From assembly GCA_000149265.1 (NCBI GenBank), contig CH002714.1, forward strand, positions 1,992 to 65,991: a DNA stretch of 64,000 nt, written 5' to 3'. Below the pieces are notes generated by a model. The model did no database searches. It was not told the DNA's origin and was given only the letters and a program-made list of their open reading frames with translations. This document shows positions 1 through 11,934 of the stretch, one piece after another. The DNA is from Ciona savignyi. Its lineage: Eukaryota > Chordata > Ascidiacea > Phlebobranchia > Cionidae. The position numbers and the translations under genes are program-made. Numbering within the stretch: position 1 is the first letter of the stretch; every line of letters starts with the position of its first letter.

Positions 1-3000
1 GTCTGTTGTTTAAAAATTAAAATAAATAAAGTACTTTTTGCGTAAAAGTCTGTCGACTTTACCCTATTATACGAGGGGTAAACAATCTATATAATGTATT
101 AGATTTGATTTCATATGATTCAAAATTTATTCTTCTTTCCAACAAAACCTATAATGTGATTGTAGATTAAATACAAGAAAGAGTTATCTGCTGTTAACTG
201 AACCCTATTTCGTGTCGGCGTCTTCTTTACTAGGTACATCGTCGCACAATGCTTCACAATGGCGGGATGAAATAGGTCCAAGGTGGTGTTGCTTAAATCG
301 CTATTAAACAAAAAATACATTGATTAGACGGCTAATATTTACAGAATGTACAAAGGAATAATATATCTATATGTCTGTTGTTTAAAAATTAAAATAAATA
401 AAGTACTTTTTGCGTAAAAGCCTGTTGACTTTACCCTATTATACGAGGGATATACAATCTATATATTGTATTAAATTTCATTGCATATTATTCATAATTT
501 ATTCTTCTTTTCAACAAAACTAAGAATACAATTGTAACTTTAACATCAGAAGAGTAATGTGCTATTAACTGAACCCTATTTCGTGTCGGCGTCTTCTTTA
601 CTAGGTACATCGTCGCACAATGTTTCACAATGGCCGGGATGATATAGGTTCAAAGGTGGTGTTGCGTAAATCGCTATTAAACAAAAAATACATTGAGTAG
701 ACGGCTAATATTTACAAAATGTACAAAGGAATAATATATCTATATGTCTGTTGTTTAAAAATTAAAATAAATAAAGTACTTTTTGCGTAAAAGTCTGTCG
801 ACTTTACCCTATTATACGAGAGGTATACAATCCATATATTGTATTAAATTTAGTATCATTTGATTCAAAATTTATTCTTCTTTCCAACAAAACTAAGAAT
901 GCAATTGTAAATTAAACACAAGAAGAGTTATCTGCTATTAACTGAACCCTATTTCGTGTCGGCGTCTTCTTTACTAGGTACATAATCGCACAATGCTTCA
1001 CAATAGCCGGGATGAAATAGGTTCAAGGCGGTGTTGCGTAAATTGCTGCAAGACAAAAATTACTTTGAGTTAGCCACTAATATATATACACTGAATAAAG
1101 GAATAATATAACTATATGTGGATTGCCCAAAATTTAAAATAAACCCAGTACTTTTGGCGTAAATGGATGTCGACTTTACCCAATTATAAAAGAGGTATTT
1201 AGTTGACATATTGTATTAATTTTTGTTTCATATGATTCATAATTTATTCTTCTTTCCAACAACACCAAGATAGCGACTCTTAATTAAACACAAGAAGAGT
1301 TATTTGCTATTAACTGGCACCCTATTTCGTGTCGGCGTCTTCTTTACTAGGTACATCGTCGCACAATGCTTCACAATGGCGGGGATGAAATCGATTCAAG
1401 GGGTGGTGTTGCGTAAATCGCTGTAAAACAAAAACTACATTGAGTAGACGGCTAATATTTACAGAATGTATAAAGGAATCACATATCTATATGTGGATTC
1501 TTTTAATTTTAAATTAAACTCAGCAGTTTTTGCGTAAAAGTGTGTAGACTTTACCCTATTATACGAGGAGTATACAATCTATATATTGTATTAGATTTGA
1601 TTTCATATGATTCAAAATTTATTCTTCTTTCCAACAAAACTTATAATGCGATTATAGATTAAATACAAGAAAGAGTTATCTGCTGTTAACTGAACCCTAT
1701 TTCGTGTCGGCGTCTTCTTTACTAGGTACATCGTCGCACAATGCTTCACAATGGCGGGATGAAATAGGTCCAAGGTGGTGTTGCTTAAATCGCTATTAAA
1801 CAAAAAATACATTGATTAGACGGCTAATATTTACAGAATGTACAAAGGAATAATATATCTATATGTCTGTTGTTTAAAAATTAAAATAAATAAAGTACTT
1901 TTTGCGTAAAAGCCTGTTGACTTTACCCTATTATACGAGGGATATACAATCTATATATTGTATTAAATTTCATTGCATATTATTCATAATTTATTCTTCT
2001 TTTCAACAAAACTAAGAATACAATTGTAACTTTAACATCAGAAGAGTAATGTGCTATTAACTGAACCCTATTTCGTGTCGGCGTCTTCTTTACTAGGTAC
2101 ATCGTCGCACAATGTTTCACAATGGCCGGGATGATATAGGTTGAAGGTGGTGTTGCGTAAATCGCTATCAAACAAAAACTACATTGAGTGGACAACTAAT
2201 ATTTACAGAATGTACAAAGGAATAATATATCTATATGTCTTTTGTTTAAAAATTATAATAAATAAAGTACTTTTTGCGTAAAAGTTGGTCGACTTTACCC
2301 TATTATATGAGGGATAAATAATCTATAAATTGTATTACATTTGATTTCATATGATTCAAAATTTATTCTTCTTTCCAACAAAACTAAGAATGCAATTATA
2401 AATTAAACACAAGAAGAGTTATCTGCTGTTAACTGAACCCTATTTTGTGTCGGCGTCTTCTTTACTAGGTACATAATCGCACAATGCTTCACAATGGCCG
2501 GGATGATATAGGTTCAAGGTGGCGTTGCGTAAATCGCTATCAAACAAAAACTACATTGGGTAGACGGCTAATATTTACAGAATGTATAAAGGAATAACAT
2601 ATCTATATGTGGATTGTTTTAAATTTAAATTAAACTAAGTAGTTTTTGCGTAAAAGTCTGTAGACTTTACCCTATTATACGAAGAATATACCATCTATAT
2701 ATTGTATTAAGTTTAGTTTGATTTGATTCAAAATTTATTCTTCTTTCCAACAAAACTAAGAATGCAGTTGTAAATTAAACACAAGAAGAGTAATGTGTTG
2801 TTAACTGAACCCTATTTCGTGTCGGCGTCTTCTTTACTAGGTACATCGTCGCATAATGCTTCGTCACAATGGCCGGATGAAATAGGTCCAAGGTGGTGTT
2901 GCTTAAATCGCTATCAAACAAAAACTACATTGAGTGGACAACTAATATTTACAGAATGTACAAAGGAATAATATATCTATATGTCTGTTGTTTAAAAATT

Positions 3001-5760
3001 AAAATAAATAAAGTACTTTTTGCGTAAAAGTCTGTCGACTTTACCCTATTATACGAGGGGTAAACAATCTATATAATGTATTAGATTTGATTTCATATGA
3101 TTCAAAATTTATTCTTCTTTCCAACAAAACCTATAATGTGATTGTAGATTAAATACAAGAAAGAGTTATCTGCTGTTAACTGAACCCTATTTCGTGTCGG
3201 CGTCTTCTTTACTAGGTACATCGTCGCACAATGCTTCACAATGGCGGGATGAAATAGGTCCAAGGTGGTGTTGCTTAAATCGCTATTAAACAAAAAATAC
3301 ATTGATTAGACGGCTAATATTTACAGAATGTACAAAGGAATAATATATCTATATGTCTGTTGTTTAAAAATTAAAATAAATAAAGTACTTTTTGCGTAAA
3401 AGCCTGTTGACTTTACCCTATTATACGAGGGATATACAATCTATATATTGTATTAAATTTCATTGCATATTATTCATAATTTATTCTTCTTTTCAACAAA
3501 ACTAAGAATACAATTGTAACTTTAACATCAGAAGAGTAATGTGCTATTAACTGAACCCTATTTCGTGTCGGCGTCTTCTTTACTAGGTACATCGTCGCAC
3601 AATGTTTCACAATGGCCGGGATGATATAGGTTGAAGGTGGTGTTGCGTAAATCGCTATCAAACAAAAACTACATTGAGTGGACAACTAATATTTACAGAA
3701 TGTACAAAGGAATAATATATCTATATGTCTTTTGTTTAAAAATTATAATAAATAAAGTACTTTTTGCGTAAAAGTTGGTCGACTTTACCCTATTATATGA
3801 GGGATAAATAATCTATAAATTGTATTACATTTGATTTCATATGATTCAAAATTTATTCTTCTTTCCAACAAAACTAAGAATGCAATTATAAATTAAACAC
3901 AAGAAGAGTTATCTGCTGTTAACTGAACCCTATTTTGTGTCGGCGTCTTCTTTACTAGGTACATAATCGCACAATGCTTCACAATGGCCGGGATGATATA
4001 GGTTGCAAGGTGGTGTTGCGTAAATCGCTATTAAACAAAAACTACATTGAGTAGACGGCTAATATTTACAAAATGTACAAAGGAATAATATATCTATATG
4101 TCTGTTGTTTAAAAATTAAAATAAATAAAGTACTTTTTGCGTAAAAGTCTGGTCGACTTTACCCTATTATACGAGAGGTATACAATCCATATATTGTATT
4201 AAATTTAGTATCATTTGATTCAAAATTTATTCTTCTTTCCAACAAAATTAAGAATGCAATTGTAAATTAAACACAAGAAGAGTTATCTGCTATTAACTGA
4301 ACCCTATTCTCGTGTCGGCGTCTTCTTTACTAGGTACATATCGCACAATGCTTCACAATGGCCGGGATGATATAGGTTCAAGGTGGTGTTGCGTAAATCG
4401 CTATTAAACAAAAAATACATTGAGTAGACGGCTAATATTTACAAAATGTACAAAGGAATAATATATCTATATGTCTGTTGTTTAAAAATTAAAATAAATA
4501 AAGTACTTTTTGCGTAAAAGTCTGTCGACTTTACCCTATTATACGAGAGGTATACAATCCATATATTGTATTAAATTTAGTATCATTTGATTCAAAATTT
4601 ATTCTTCTTTCCAACAAAACTAAGAATGCAATTGTAAATTAAACACAAGAAGAGTTATCTGCTATTAACTGAACCCTATTTCGTGTCGGCGTCTTCTTTA
4701 CTAGGTACATAATCGCACAATGCTTCACAATAGCCGGGATGAAATAGGTTCAAGGCGGTGTTGCGTAAATTGCTGCAAGACAAAAATTACTTTGAGTTAG
4801 CCACTAATATATATACACTGAATAAAGGAATAATATAACTATATGTGGATTGCCCAAAATTTAAAATAAACCCAGTACTTTTGGCGTAAATGGATGTCGA
4901 CTTTACCCAATTATAAAAGAGGTATTTAGTTGACATATTGTATTAATTTTTGTTTCATATGATTCATAATTTATTCTTCTTTCCAACAACACCAAGATAG
5001 CGACTCTTAATTAAACACAAGAAGAGTTATTTGCTATTAACTGGACCCTATTTCGTGTCGGCGTCTTCTTTACTAGGTACCTCGTCCCAAATGCTTCACA
5101 TGGCGGGATGAAATCGATTCAAGGTGGTGTTGCCTAAATCGCTGTAAAACAAAAACTACATTGAGTAGACGGCTAATATTTACAGAATGTATAAAGGAAT
5201 CACATATCTATATGTGGATTCTTTTAATTTTAAATTAAACTCAGCAGTTTTTGCGTAAAAGTGTGTAGACTTTACCCTATTATACGAGGAGTATACAATC
5301 TATATATTGTATTAGATTTGATTTCATATGATTCAAAATTTATTCTTCTTTCCAACAAAACTAAGAATGCAATTATAAATTAAACACAAGAAGAGTTATC
5401 TGCTATTAACTGAACAATATTTTGTGTCGGCGTCTTCGTTACTAGGTACATAATCGCACAATGTTTCACAATGGCCAAGATGAAATCTGTTCAAGGCGGT
5501 GTTGCGTAAATTACTGTAAGACAAAAATTACTTTAAGTAAACGACTAATATTTACAGACTATTCAAAGAAATAATATATCTATATGTGGATTGTTTTAAA
5601 TTTAAATTAAACTAAGTAGTTTTTGCGTAAAAGTATGTCGACTTTACCCTAATATACGAGGGGTATACAGTCGAAATACTGTATTATATTTTGCTTTATA
5701 TGATTCATAATATATTCTTCTTTCCAACGAATTCAAAATTATCATTGTATGTTTCCTATT
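1..5760. repeat. Tandem satellite, about 372-bp monomers, 15 copies, truncated at left edge
   Basis: A conserved box, tgtcggcgtcttctttact, recurs near 212, 583, 956, 1329, 1704, 2075, 2447, 2819, 3194, 3565, 3937, 4312, 4683, 5055 and 5424, giving periods of 369-375 bp. Each monomer also carries a block containing ttaccctattatacgag and, in many copies, a short inverted repeat (atacaat...attgtat). Copies are not equally related. Units at 212, 1704 and 3194 are nearly identical, as are 583, 2075 and 3565 (offset about 1490 bp, four monomers). Units at 956 and 1329 match 4683 and 5055 (offset about 3727 bp, ten monomers). This is typical of unequal exchange. The 66-71 residue minus-strand reading frames inside the monomers are by-products of this near-identity and resemble no family I know. 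Confidence 0.95.
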
Positions 5761-6196
5761 AGTCGAATTATTTAGAATTAACTAAACCCACCTTTATTTT
5801 AACGTGCAAATCCTTTAAAAAAAGGCTATCACGGAATGTTTTCTACACAAAAATGTTTTTTTCTGTTTGATTTATATTATAAGAATGGTTATATGCTGTT
5901 TAGAACCACATTTAAACTAGTTTTATTTAATATTTGTTATATATTACGTCTATTTATGTGACTTTTTACCTACATTTTAAGTCACTCGTTTGCCTTTTTC
6001 TTTTTTTGGCCTCTCTCGCTTTTAAAATTGTCGGCGTCTTCTTTACTTGTACCAATAAGATACCTGTACTTACACAACATGTGTCGTATTCAGACAAAAC
6101 AACTGTGATATGTACCGTAACAATAAATTAGTTTTAAAAATTGGTAACTCTGTTGGCATTTTATATCTAGCTATTAGAATATAATTACTGTACATC
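5761..6196. other. EXOC4: AT-rich 5' flank of EXOC4
   Basis: No gene was recognised apart from the isolated satellite box. A possible acceptor (tttatatctag) lies about 27 bases before the EXOC4 ATG and could serve a 5' UTR intron or spliced-leader trans-splicing. This is inference only. Confidence 0.4.
6030..6048. repeat. Isolated copy of the satellite box
   Basis: The 19 bases tgtcggcgtcttctttact match the satellite box exactly, about 600 bp beyond the last recognisable monomer and about 150 bp before the EXOC4 start codon. The flanks are not recognisably satellite. It could be the last remnant of a decayed monomer or an independent functional site. Confidence 0.6.
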
Positions 6197-9073
6197 ATGT
6201 CAAGTAATCCATTTGACACTGGATTTTCATCATCTACGGGCAGTTGGAGTAGTCAAAATGTCTCTACCACACCATCTAGCTCCAAGATCATGGCGGGGGT
6301 CGGGCGTGCTGGTTTTATACGTGACCCTTCTGGACTTTTGATGTCAATTATCCGCACATTAGCTGCAAGTGAAGATGACCACCAAAGAGAACTGGAGAAA
6401 GAGAGACTAGAAGAAGCTTTCTCTGAAAATGATGAAAAACTTGATGTCCTTGTTTCTGACAACTATGAAGAGCTTGCTGTCACTATTAAACAGTTTGGGA
6501 AAATCGGCGACCGAATTTCAGAATCGAGACAGCGTATTAAGAAAGTAAAAGAAAATATGCAACAATGCAAGTCACTTCTTTACTGCAGACAAGATGAGAT
6601 GCGTAAACTTTGGGTGGAGGGTGTGGAACACAAGAAAGTTTTGTTTCTTCTTGATCAAATTGAAAGGGTAAAAGCAGCACCTCAAAAAATTGAAGCTTAT
6701 CTGGCAAAGAAACATTACCTTCATGCTACAGAGTTGCTTATACAGACACTATCTGCTTTGGAAGGGGAGTTGGTACCAGTTGAAGCACTAAATGATGTTA
6801 GAAACGAGCTGATCAGCAAGAAACTAACAATGCATGATATATTTATAAGTGAGCTACACCGACAGATCTATGTCAACTCAGTTGCAACGTTACTGGGCAA
6901 TAAAGAAGTAAAGAAAGCAACAAAAGTTAAAAGCAATCTAACTCTTGAGCAAAGGAATGTTGGAGAAGATTATGGAAAAATCGGAAGATTCGACCAGAGG
7001 GTGTTGGACTTGGAGCATGATGATTTAAACCCAGATGATGATCCATTAAATTTAATGACAGTGTTAGTTGAATCACTCAGTCGCTCAAACCGTATTCCAG
7101 ACATGATTGAAGCAACCAAAGTGAAAATGGATCGTCATATTAACATGATAGTCACTCATGCTACAGTAGAAGTAACTGACCTTGCATTTGATGATGGGAA
7201 CAAAAATGTGGACAATCCGAAGCGATTACTACAACTGCTTAATACATTGTTTAAAAAGTTTCATTGTATAGCAAATGCACACAAGCATGTACTGAAAGAT
7301 TTGAAAAGAGTGATAACTGATTCAAATTTGGATATACAACTGTATGACATGGAAGAAATTTGGGCCAAGATTCAATCAGTTCTGCAAATTTTGCTTAATG
7401 ATTACTTGGATGCTGATAATGCAGCTGTCACTTCCCAACTGTCAGCACTTGGTTTTTCTGAGGGTGGTAGTCTCTCTTCACACTTCTTAAAAAAGAAAGC
7501 TCCTCGACAAAAAGTGGCTAAACTTTTTCGCTTTGATGCTTCATCCCATGCCATTTCTATGAATACCTATCTTAGAGAGCAAAGAGCCCAAAAGCGTACC
7601 CATTCTGTTGAAGGTGTTACTTCAACTTTAATGGATCATGCACTATCGACACAAAAAGTTTGTAAAGCAAATCCACGAAATATAACTCTTGTTTTTGGCC
7701 CTTTGAAAAAGTTCATTGGTGAGATCGAGATGGAACAAAATTATGCTGAAGGAAAGAGATGTGCACTACATGAATATATCACTGATTATGTACAGGATAT
7801 TTTCATTCGCCAGATTCAATATGAACTGAAAAAAGATTTTGATTCTGCTATGAAAGTCACAGACCCCTTGAAAGTATTAGCTGATGCAAATACACAAAAA
7901 AATCTGGGAGACGTTAGAAGTTTGCTTCACAGTGCAGTGGTGGCAGACAAGTGCTTGTGGTTTCTTTATGACCTGACTTGTAGTTTAGATTCATATCATG
8001 ATCATTTTCTTACAATGGCATGTTCATTGATGCAAGAATATAAAGAAATGTCAATCCAGTCCTACCGGGGTGTGACCCAACCAGAATCTGAAGACCAGAG
8101 AATTATTAGTGCTTCCTGGGTACGAGAATCTGAAGTAACAGATATGCTTACCAACATGGATAACTGGAAAGCTGTTTATAATGGCCGTCCTCAGCCACTA
8201 AAACCTGCTCAGATAAAATCAATTGACCAGAATTTTATAAGAGAAGCACAATTTTTCATGGGCCGCATGGAATCTGAAACTCTTGCAAAAAATAGTTTGA
8301 TTGATGACACCACTGACCTAAAGGCAATTGCAAGTTTGCACGAAAGCTTAGAGTGGATGACAGGTAGACTGCAAACTTTTGTTACCAGCATTGCTGGATA
8401 TGCACCAGCAGACACACTGTCAATGCTAAAGCGGTTGGCACAGGATTACCAAAAAATGTCAGAGATCTGTCTTGTATGTTTACATATTGAGCTTCGCTTG
8501 CGTTGCTTTTACCATTTGGGACCCATGTTTTTAAACAACAGTTATGATATTCGTGGACTTGACAGTATGGAGCATGACTTTCAAATCACCAAACTTAAAA
8601 TTGATATTTCATCAGCAGAAGAAAACTTAAATGGTTCCTTGAAAGATGAAAAATACAAATACGTGTTTCAGGGTTTGGGCCATCAAATGGCTGCTATTTT
8701 AATGGGAGGTGCAAAGCATATAAAACGAATTTCACCATCAGGGGTTAAGAAGATGTGCAGGAATGTCTTTGCTCTCCAGCAGCTTCTGACAAACCTTACA
8801 ATGTCTAGAGAGCCGCATCTGGACATGGCAAGACAGTTTTACGAGATGATGTATTTGATGCCTGACGATCTACAAGCGCAGGTTGTGGAACAGGGAGTAC
8901 GGTACAGTGAGGAGGACTATGTGGAAGCACTGAATCTTCTGCATCGGAGCAAACCAGGTTCCGGAAACGAGAATGCCCAACTTGCACGAGTGCAACGACT
9001 GAGAGAAATTGTAAGAGAACAGACTTTTAAAATGGAGCATGCTGAACAGCAACAAAACAATGAAGATATTTGA
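6197..9073 (+). CDS. EXOC4: Exocyst complex component 4 (Sec8), single exon
   Basis: This 958-residue open frame matches Sec8, a subunit of the octameric exocyst that tethers secretory vesicles to the plasma membrane. The N-terminal part contains the Sec8-type sequence (GLLMSIIRTL, then NYEELAVTIKQFGKIGDRI, about residues 47-115) and is coiled-coil rich. The remainder is helical, as expected for the exocyst rod subunits, and the length is close to the vertebrate protein (about 975). The chosen ATG begins a plausible disordered Ser/Thr-rich leader (MSSNPFDTGFSS) and the stop is TGA. What is unusual is the absence of any intron, while most neighbouring genes have 5-24 exons. The gene is convergent with DDX19, the stops being 419 bp apart. 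Codon use and the intact frame argue for a functional gene. Confidence 0.95.
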   Translation: MSSNPFDTGFSSSTGSWSSQNVSTTPSSSKIMAGVGRAGFIRDPSGLLMSIIRTLAASEDDHQRELEKERLEEAFSENDEKLDVLVSDNYEELAVTIKQFGKIGDRISESRQRIKKVKENMQQCKSLLYCRQDEMRKLWVEGVEHKKVLFLLDQIERVKAAPQKIEAYLAKKHYLHATELLIQTLSALEGELVPVEALNDVRNELISKKLTMHDIFISELHRQIYVNSVATLLGNKEVKKATKVKSNLTLEQRNVGEDYGKIGRFDQRVLDLEHDDLNPDDDPLNLMTVLVESLSRSNRIPDMIEATKVKMDRHINMIVTHATVEVTDLAFDDGNKNVDNPKRLLQLLNTLFKKFHCIANAHKHVLKDLKRVITDSNLDIQLYDMEEIWAKIQSVLQILLNDYLDADNAAVTSQLSALGFSEGGSLSSHFLKKKAPRQKVAKLFRFDASSHAISMNTYLREQRAQKRTHSVEGVTSTLMDHALSTQKVCKANPRNITLVFGPLKKFIGEIEMEQNYAEGKRCALHEYITDYVQDIFIRQIQYELKKDFDSAMKVTDPLKVLADANTQKNLGDVRSLLHSAVVADKCLWFLYDLTCSLDSYHDHFLTMACSLMQEYKEMSIQSYRGVTQPESEDQRIISASWVRESEVTDMLTNMDNWKAVYNGRPQPLKPAQIKSIDQNFIREAQFFMGRMESETLAKNSLIDDTTDLKAIASLHESLEWMTGRLQTFVTSIAGYAPADTLSMLKRLAQDYQKMSEICLVCLHIELRLRCFYHLGPMFLNNSYDIRGLDSMEHDFQITKLKIDISSAEENLNGSLKDEKYKYVFQGLGHQMAAILMGGAKHIKRISPSGVKKMCRNVFALQQLLTNLTMSREPHLDMARQFYEMMYLMPDDLQAQVVEQGVRYSEEDYVEALNLLHRSKPGSGNENAQLARVQRLREIVREQTFKMEHAEQQQNNEDI

Positions 9074-9492
9074 GATTTAAGCGGCAGTTATTTTTGTTTG
9101 CTTACTTGCTGTACCTTATGCGTTATTCCATATACAACATTAATATTTAGAAATTCTTAGTGTAATGGTGCAACAAAAATGATTGTACAATTTTGATTTT
9201 TTTTGATTTGCAAATGATATTGTATATATTATTTATAAGATCAATGTGCAATATACATATAAACCAATGACCATTCAAAGTGTCCTGTATTATTATTCCA
9301 ATAATTTTTTTCTACAATAACAACTACTAGTCAGAAGAAGTAAGTAAATGAAAATGAACAAACCATTAAGATTTAGGGAGGGTACATCATAGCCTAAGAA
9401 AAATAAGAACTTTAAAACGAAATAATTAATAGCCGAAATGGTATTTACACAAAACTTCAGTGGCAGTATTTCAAGTGTTAATGAGAAATCTC
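9074..9492. other. 3' intergenic space between convergent EXOC4 and DDX19
   Basis: This is AT-rich sequence that should hold both 3' UTRs. I saw no exact AATAAA on either strand in the first few hundred bases, so polyadenylation probably uses variant signals. No other element was recognised. Confidence 0.4.
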
Positions 9493-11934
9493 TTAATCAT
9501 CTCCCAGTTTCTCCTCAATCTCTGCATAGTTTCCAGTATCGAGGTAACTTATTTTAATACCGAAATGCTCTTGAAACTCCAGCAAAATGCGCATATCCTG
9601 TTCATTGGAAACAAAATTGATCGCAACACCAGATTTTCCAAACCGACCCGTGCGACCAATCCGATGCAGGTATGTTTCACAGTCTGGCCGTCGATTAAAG
9701 TCGACAGGAAGATCGAAATTGACCACAAGAGTGACTTGTTCAACGTCAATACCCACGTGAACAAACGTTGGTTGTCACCAGCACTCTTTCTTTTGCTTCC
9801 TTGAATCTAGCATGATGATAAAGGTTGTATACAGCATAACATATAAAATTAAAAGTTATGTTTATTGACTTTGTGGTGTCAGCCAATTGTTTAAAAATTA
9901 TAAACAAAAAACTTGTATTTCTTACGTATAGCATAAGACTATGGCATTAGGAAACTATAACTACTATCTTTTACAGTGCAGTTGGCCATGTTAGAAATAA
10001 CTACTTTTTATTGCAATGAATAAGACGAAAAAACTGAACCACACCTTCTCAAAATAGCAGCTCTTTGGGAGACATCCAGTTCTCCACTCAGCAAGGCAAC
10101 AACGTATTTATCTTCACACATTTTCCTTGCAAGCCAAGATGCAGTTTTTCTTGTATGGCAAAATATTATAGCTTGTCCAACTGACAAAACGTTATACAGA
10201 TTAGTCAGTGACTCGTATTTCTTATCCACGGTGCTGCATTTTACATAATACTGCTTGATGTTGTCTAGAGTCTCTTCATTTCTTTTGAGCTGTAAAGAGG
10301 GAAACATGGATTATTTTAGCTTTACCCCATGGCCAGTAGATCAGCTATAGTGGTCATAGACTGGTATAACTTAATTTTTGTAAGTGAAAAAGAACAATAA
10401 GTTGTGGTCCCTCATTAATAATTAAATAATATGTGGTTAAAGGAACAAAGATCTAGTATTTGGACAATGTGTAAGTTAAACCTGCTATGATCGGGCAATT
10501 GTACAAAGAAATGCTAGATAAATTAATAATTACAAAAGTATAAAGCTTCCTTACTTTGATAATATTTGGTTGCGAAATGATTTGCTCCGCAAACTTCATT
10601 ACAGAATCATCATATGTAGCACTAAACAAAAGCATTTGACACCTATTGGAGAGTTTACTATGAATTCTAATTGATTGATCTTTAAATCCTTGAGTATCTA
10701 TCATAACATCCGCCTCATCCAGGACAAAAACTTCAACTTTTTGTAAATCAAGAGCCTGGTAAAATATCAAGTATTAACATGGTAAAATATACTACAAATA
10801 CTTGATTGTGTTTTAGGTGGTGGGGAAATGTCTGACCTCATGCTGTCATGCATAATCATAAATTATAGTGAATCTGTGTCCATGCCACTGACCTGACGTT
10901 TAACAATGTTAATATTAAGACATACAAGATACAACGAACAGGTTTTTTCGGGGTATTAAAAAAGTCCGGAATTTAGTTGAACACATTGGATGTAGTTTAG
11001 TTTATCGCAAGTAATGACATCTATGTCATTAATAAGTATCCAAAACTATTGATTACTAGATATGAATAGATTTACCGCTTTCCTTGTCCAATCCAACATT
11101 GTTCCAGGAGTTCCAATTACAATCTGAGCAGGTATGCTAGTATTTCTCTGTACTGGAATACAATGTATATGTAAATAAAATTTCTATACAAAATTTTCAG
11201 ACTTTTTTCAAACAGATTAAACTAAAATTCTGTTACTAAAGCTATTGCGGCGTGTTCAAAATATGATATTACTTTAAATAAAAAAATACAGTGAATCTTA
11301 ACCCTCTGGTAAACATAAAACTTCAGTAATACTCACCATGATTACCACGAATGGCATATGCCACTTGCAATCCTTGCAAATGCTTTCCCATCTGTTCCAC
11401 AGCCTTGCCCGTTTGTAATGCAAGCTCATATGTAGGAGAAAGGCAAATACATTGAGGATAATGCTTATTTGTATCCAGTCTGCTTAACATCGTCAAAACA
11501 AAGGCAGCAGTTTTCCCAGTTCCAGATTGTGACTGTGCAATCATATTTTGAGGTGGGTTACATAGCAGTAGAGGCAGAGCAGTTTCTTGTATTTTAGATG
11601 GTCTATTAAAGCCCATGCCATAAATTCCTCTAATGAGTTCCTTTCTAAGTGGCAGATCATCAAATGACTTGACTGAATAAAGTGGAGAAGAAGGATCTCG
11701 TTGTTGAACTTCAAGCTCTTGGTTGTTTTGAACCAATTTATCTCGAAGCATCTTTTTGAGGAGTGAGCTTTCTTCTTGGGTTAAAGGTTGTTCATAATTT
11801 TCATCAGCAGCTGAAGGAGCATTTACTAATTTAGGTGGTTCATCTTTCTTAACAGTGTTTATATGCAAGTTATCAACTTTCTGAAAGAGTTGTTCTTGTT
11901 TGTCGACAGCTTCTGCCCAATTTTCGTCAGTCAT
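9493..11934 (-). CDS. DDX19: DEAD-box RNA helicase DDX19/Dbp5 (mRNA export), with a 1-nt frameshift
   Basis: Dbp5 remodels mRNPs at the cytoplasmic face of the nuclear pore, activated by Gle1 and inositol hexakisphosphate. Exons on the minus strand are 11934-11337, 11152-11076, 10755-10555, 10289-10045 and 9806-9493, all with GT-AG borders and consistent phase. Visible motifs are a Q motif (FNRPSKIQ, about 109-116), Walker A SQSGTGK (135-141), PTYELA, TPGT, DEAD (238-241), SAT (270-272), and in the last exon TTNVCSRG, the GIDVEQV stretch and HRIGRTGR. The five exons sum to 1435 nt, one more than 478 codons. The surplus sits at 9751-9756, where CGTGGGTATTGAC should read CGTGGTATTGAC to keep CSRGIDVEQV in frame. 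With one G removed the protein is 477 residues, close to human DDX19 (479). An assembly error is likeliest, and a real null allele is possible. Confidence 0.93.

Noticed and set aside
120..3685. Repeated 66-71 residue minus-strand frames in the satellite as a tandem gene family
   Set aside because: They arise because some monomers are nearly identical. Most other monomers break the frame with indels, and there is no start context or family resemblance.
1..5760. CRISPR-like array or spliced-leader RNA gene cluster
   Set aside because: Units of about 372 bp without spacer logic in a eukaryote are not CRISPR. The 16-nt Ciona spliced-leader sequence as I recall it was not found in the monomer.
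9460..9804. 114-residue plus-strand frame
   Set aside because: It is antisense to the last DDX19 exon, whose helicase motifs are clear on the minus strand.
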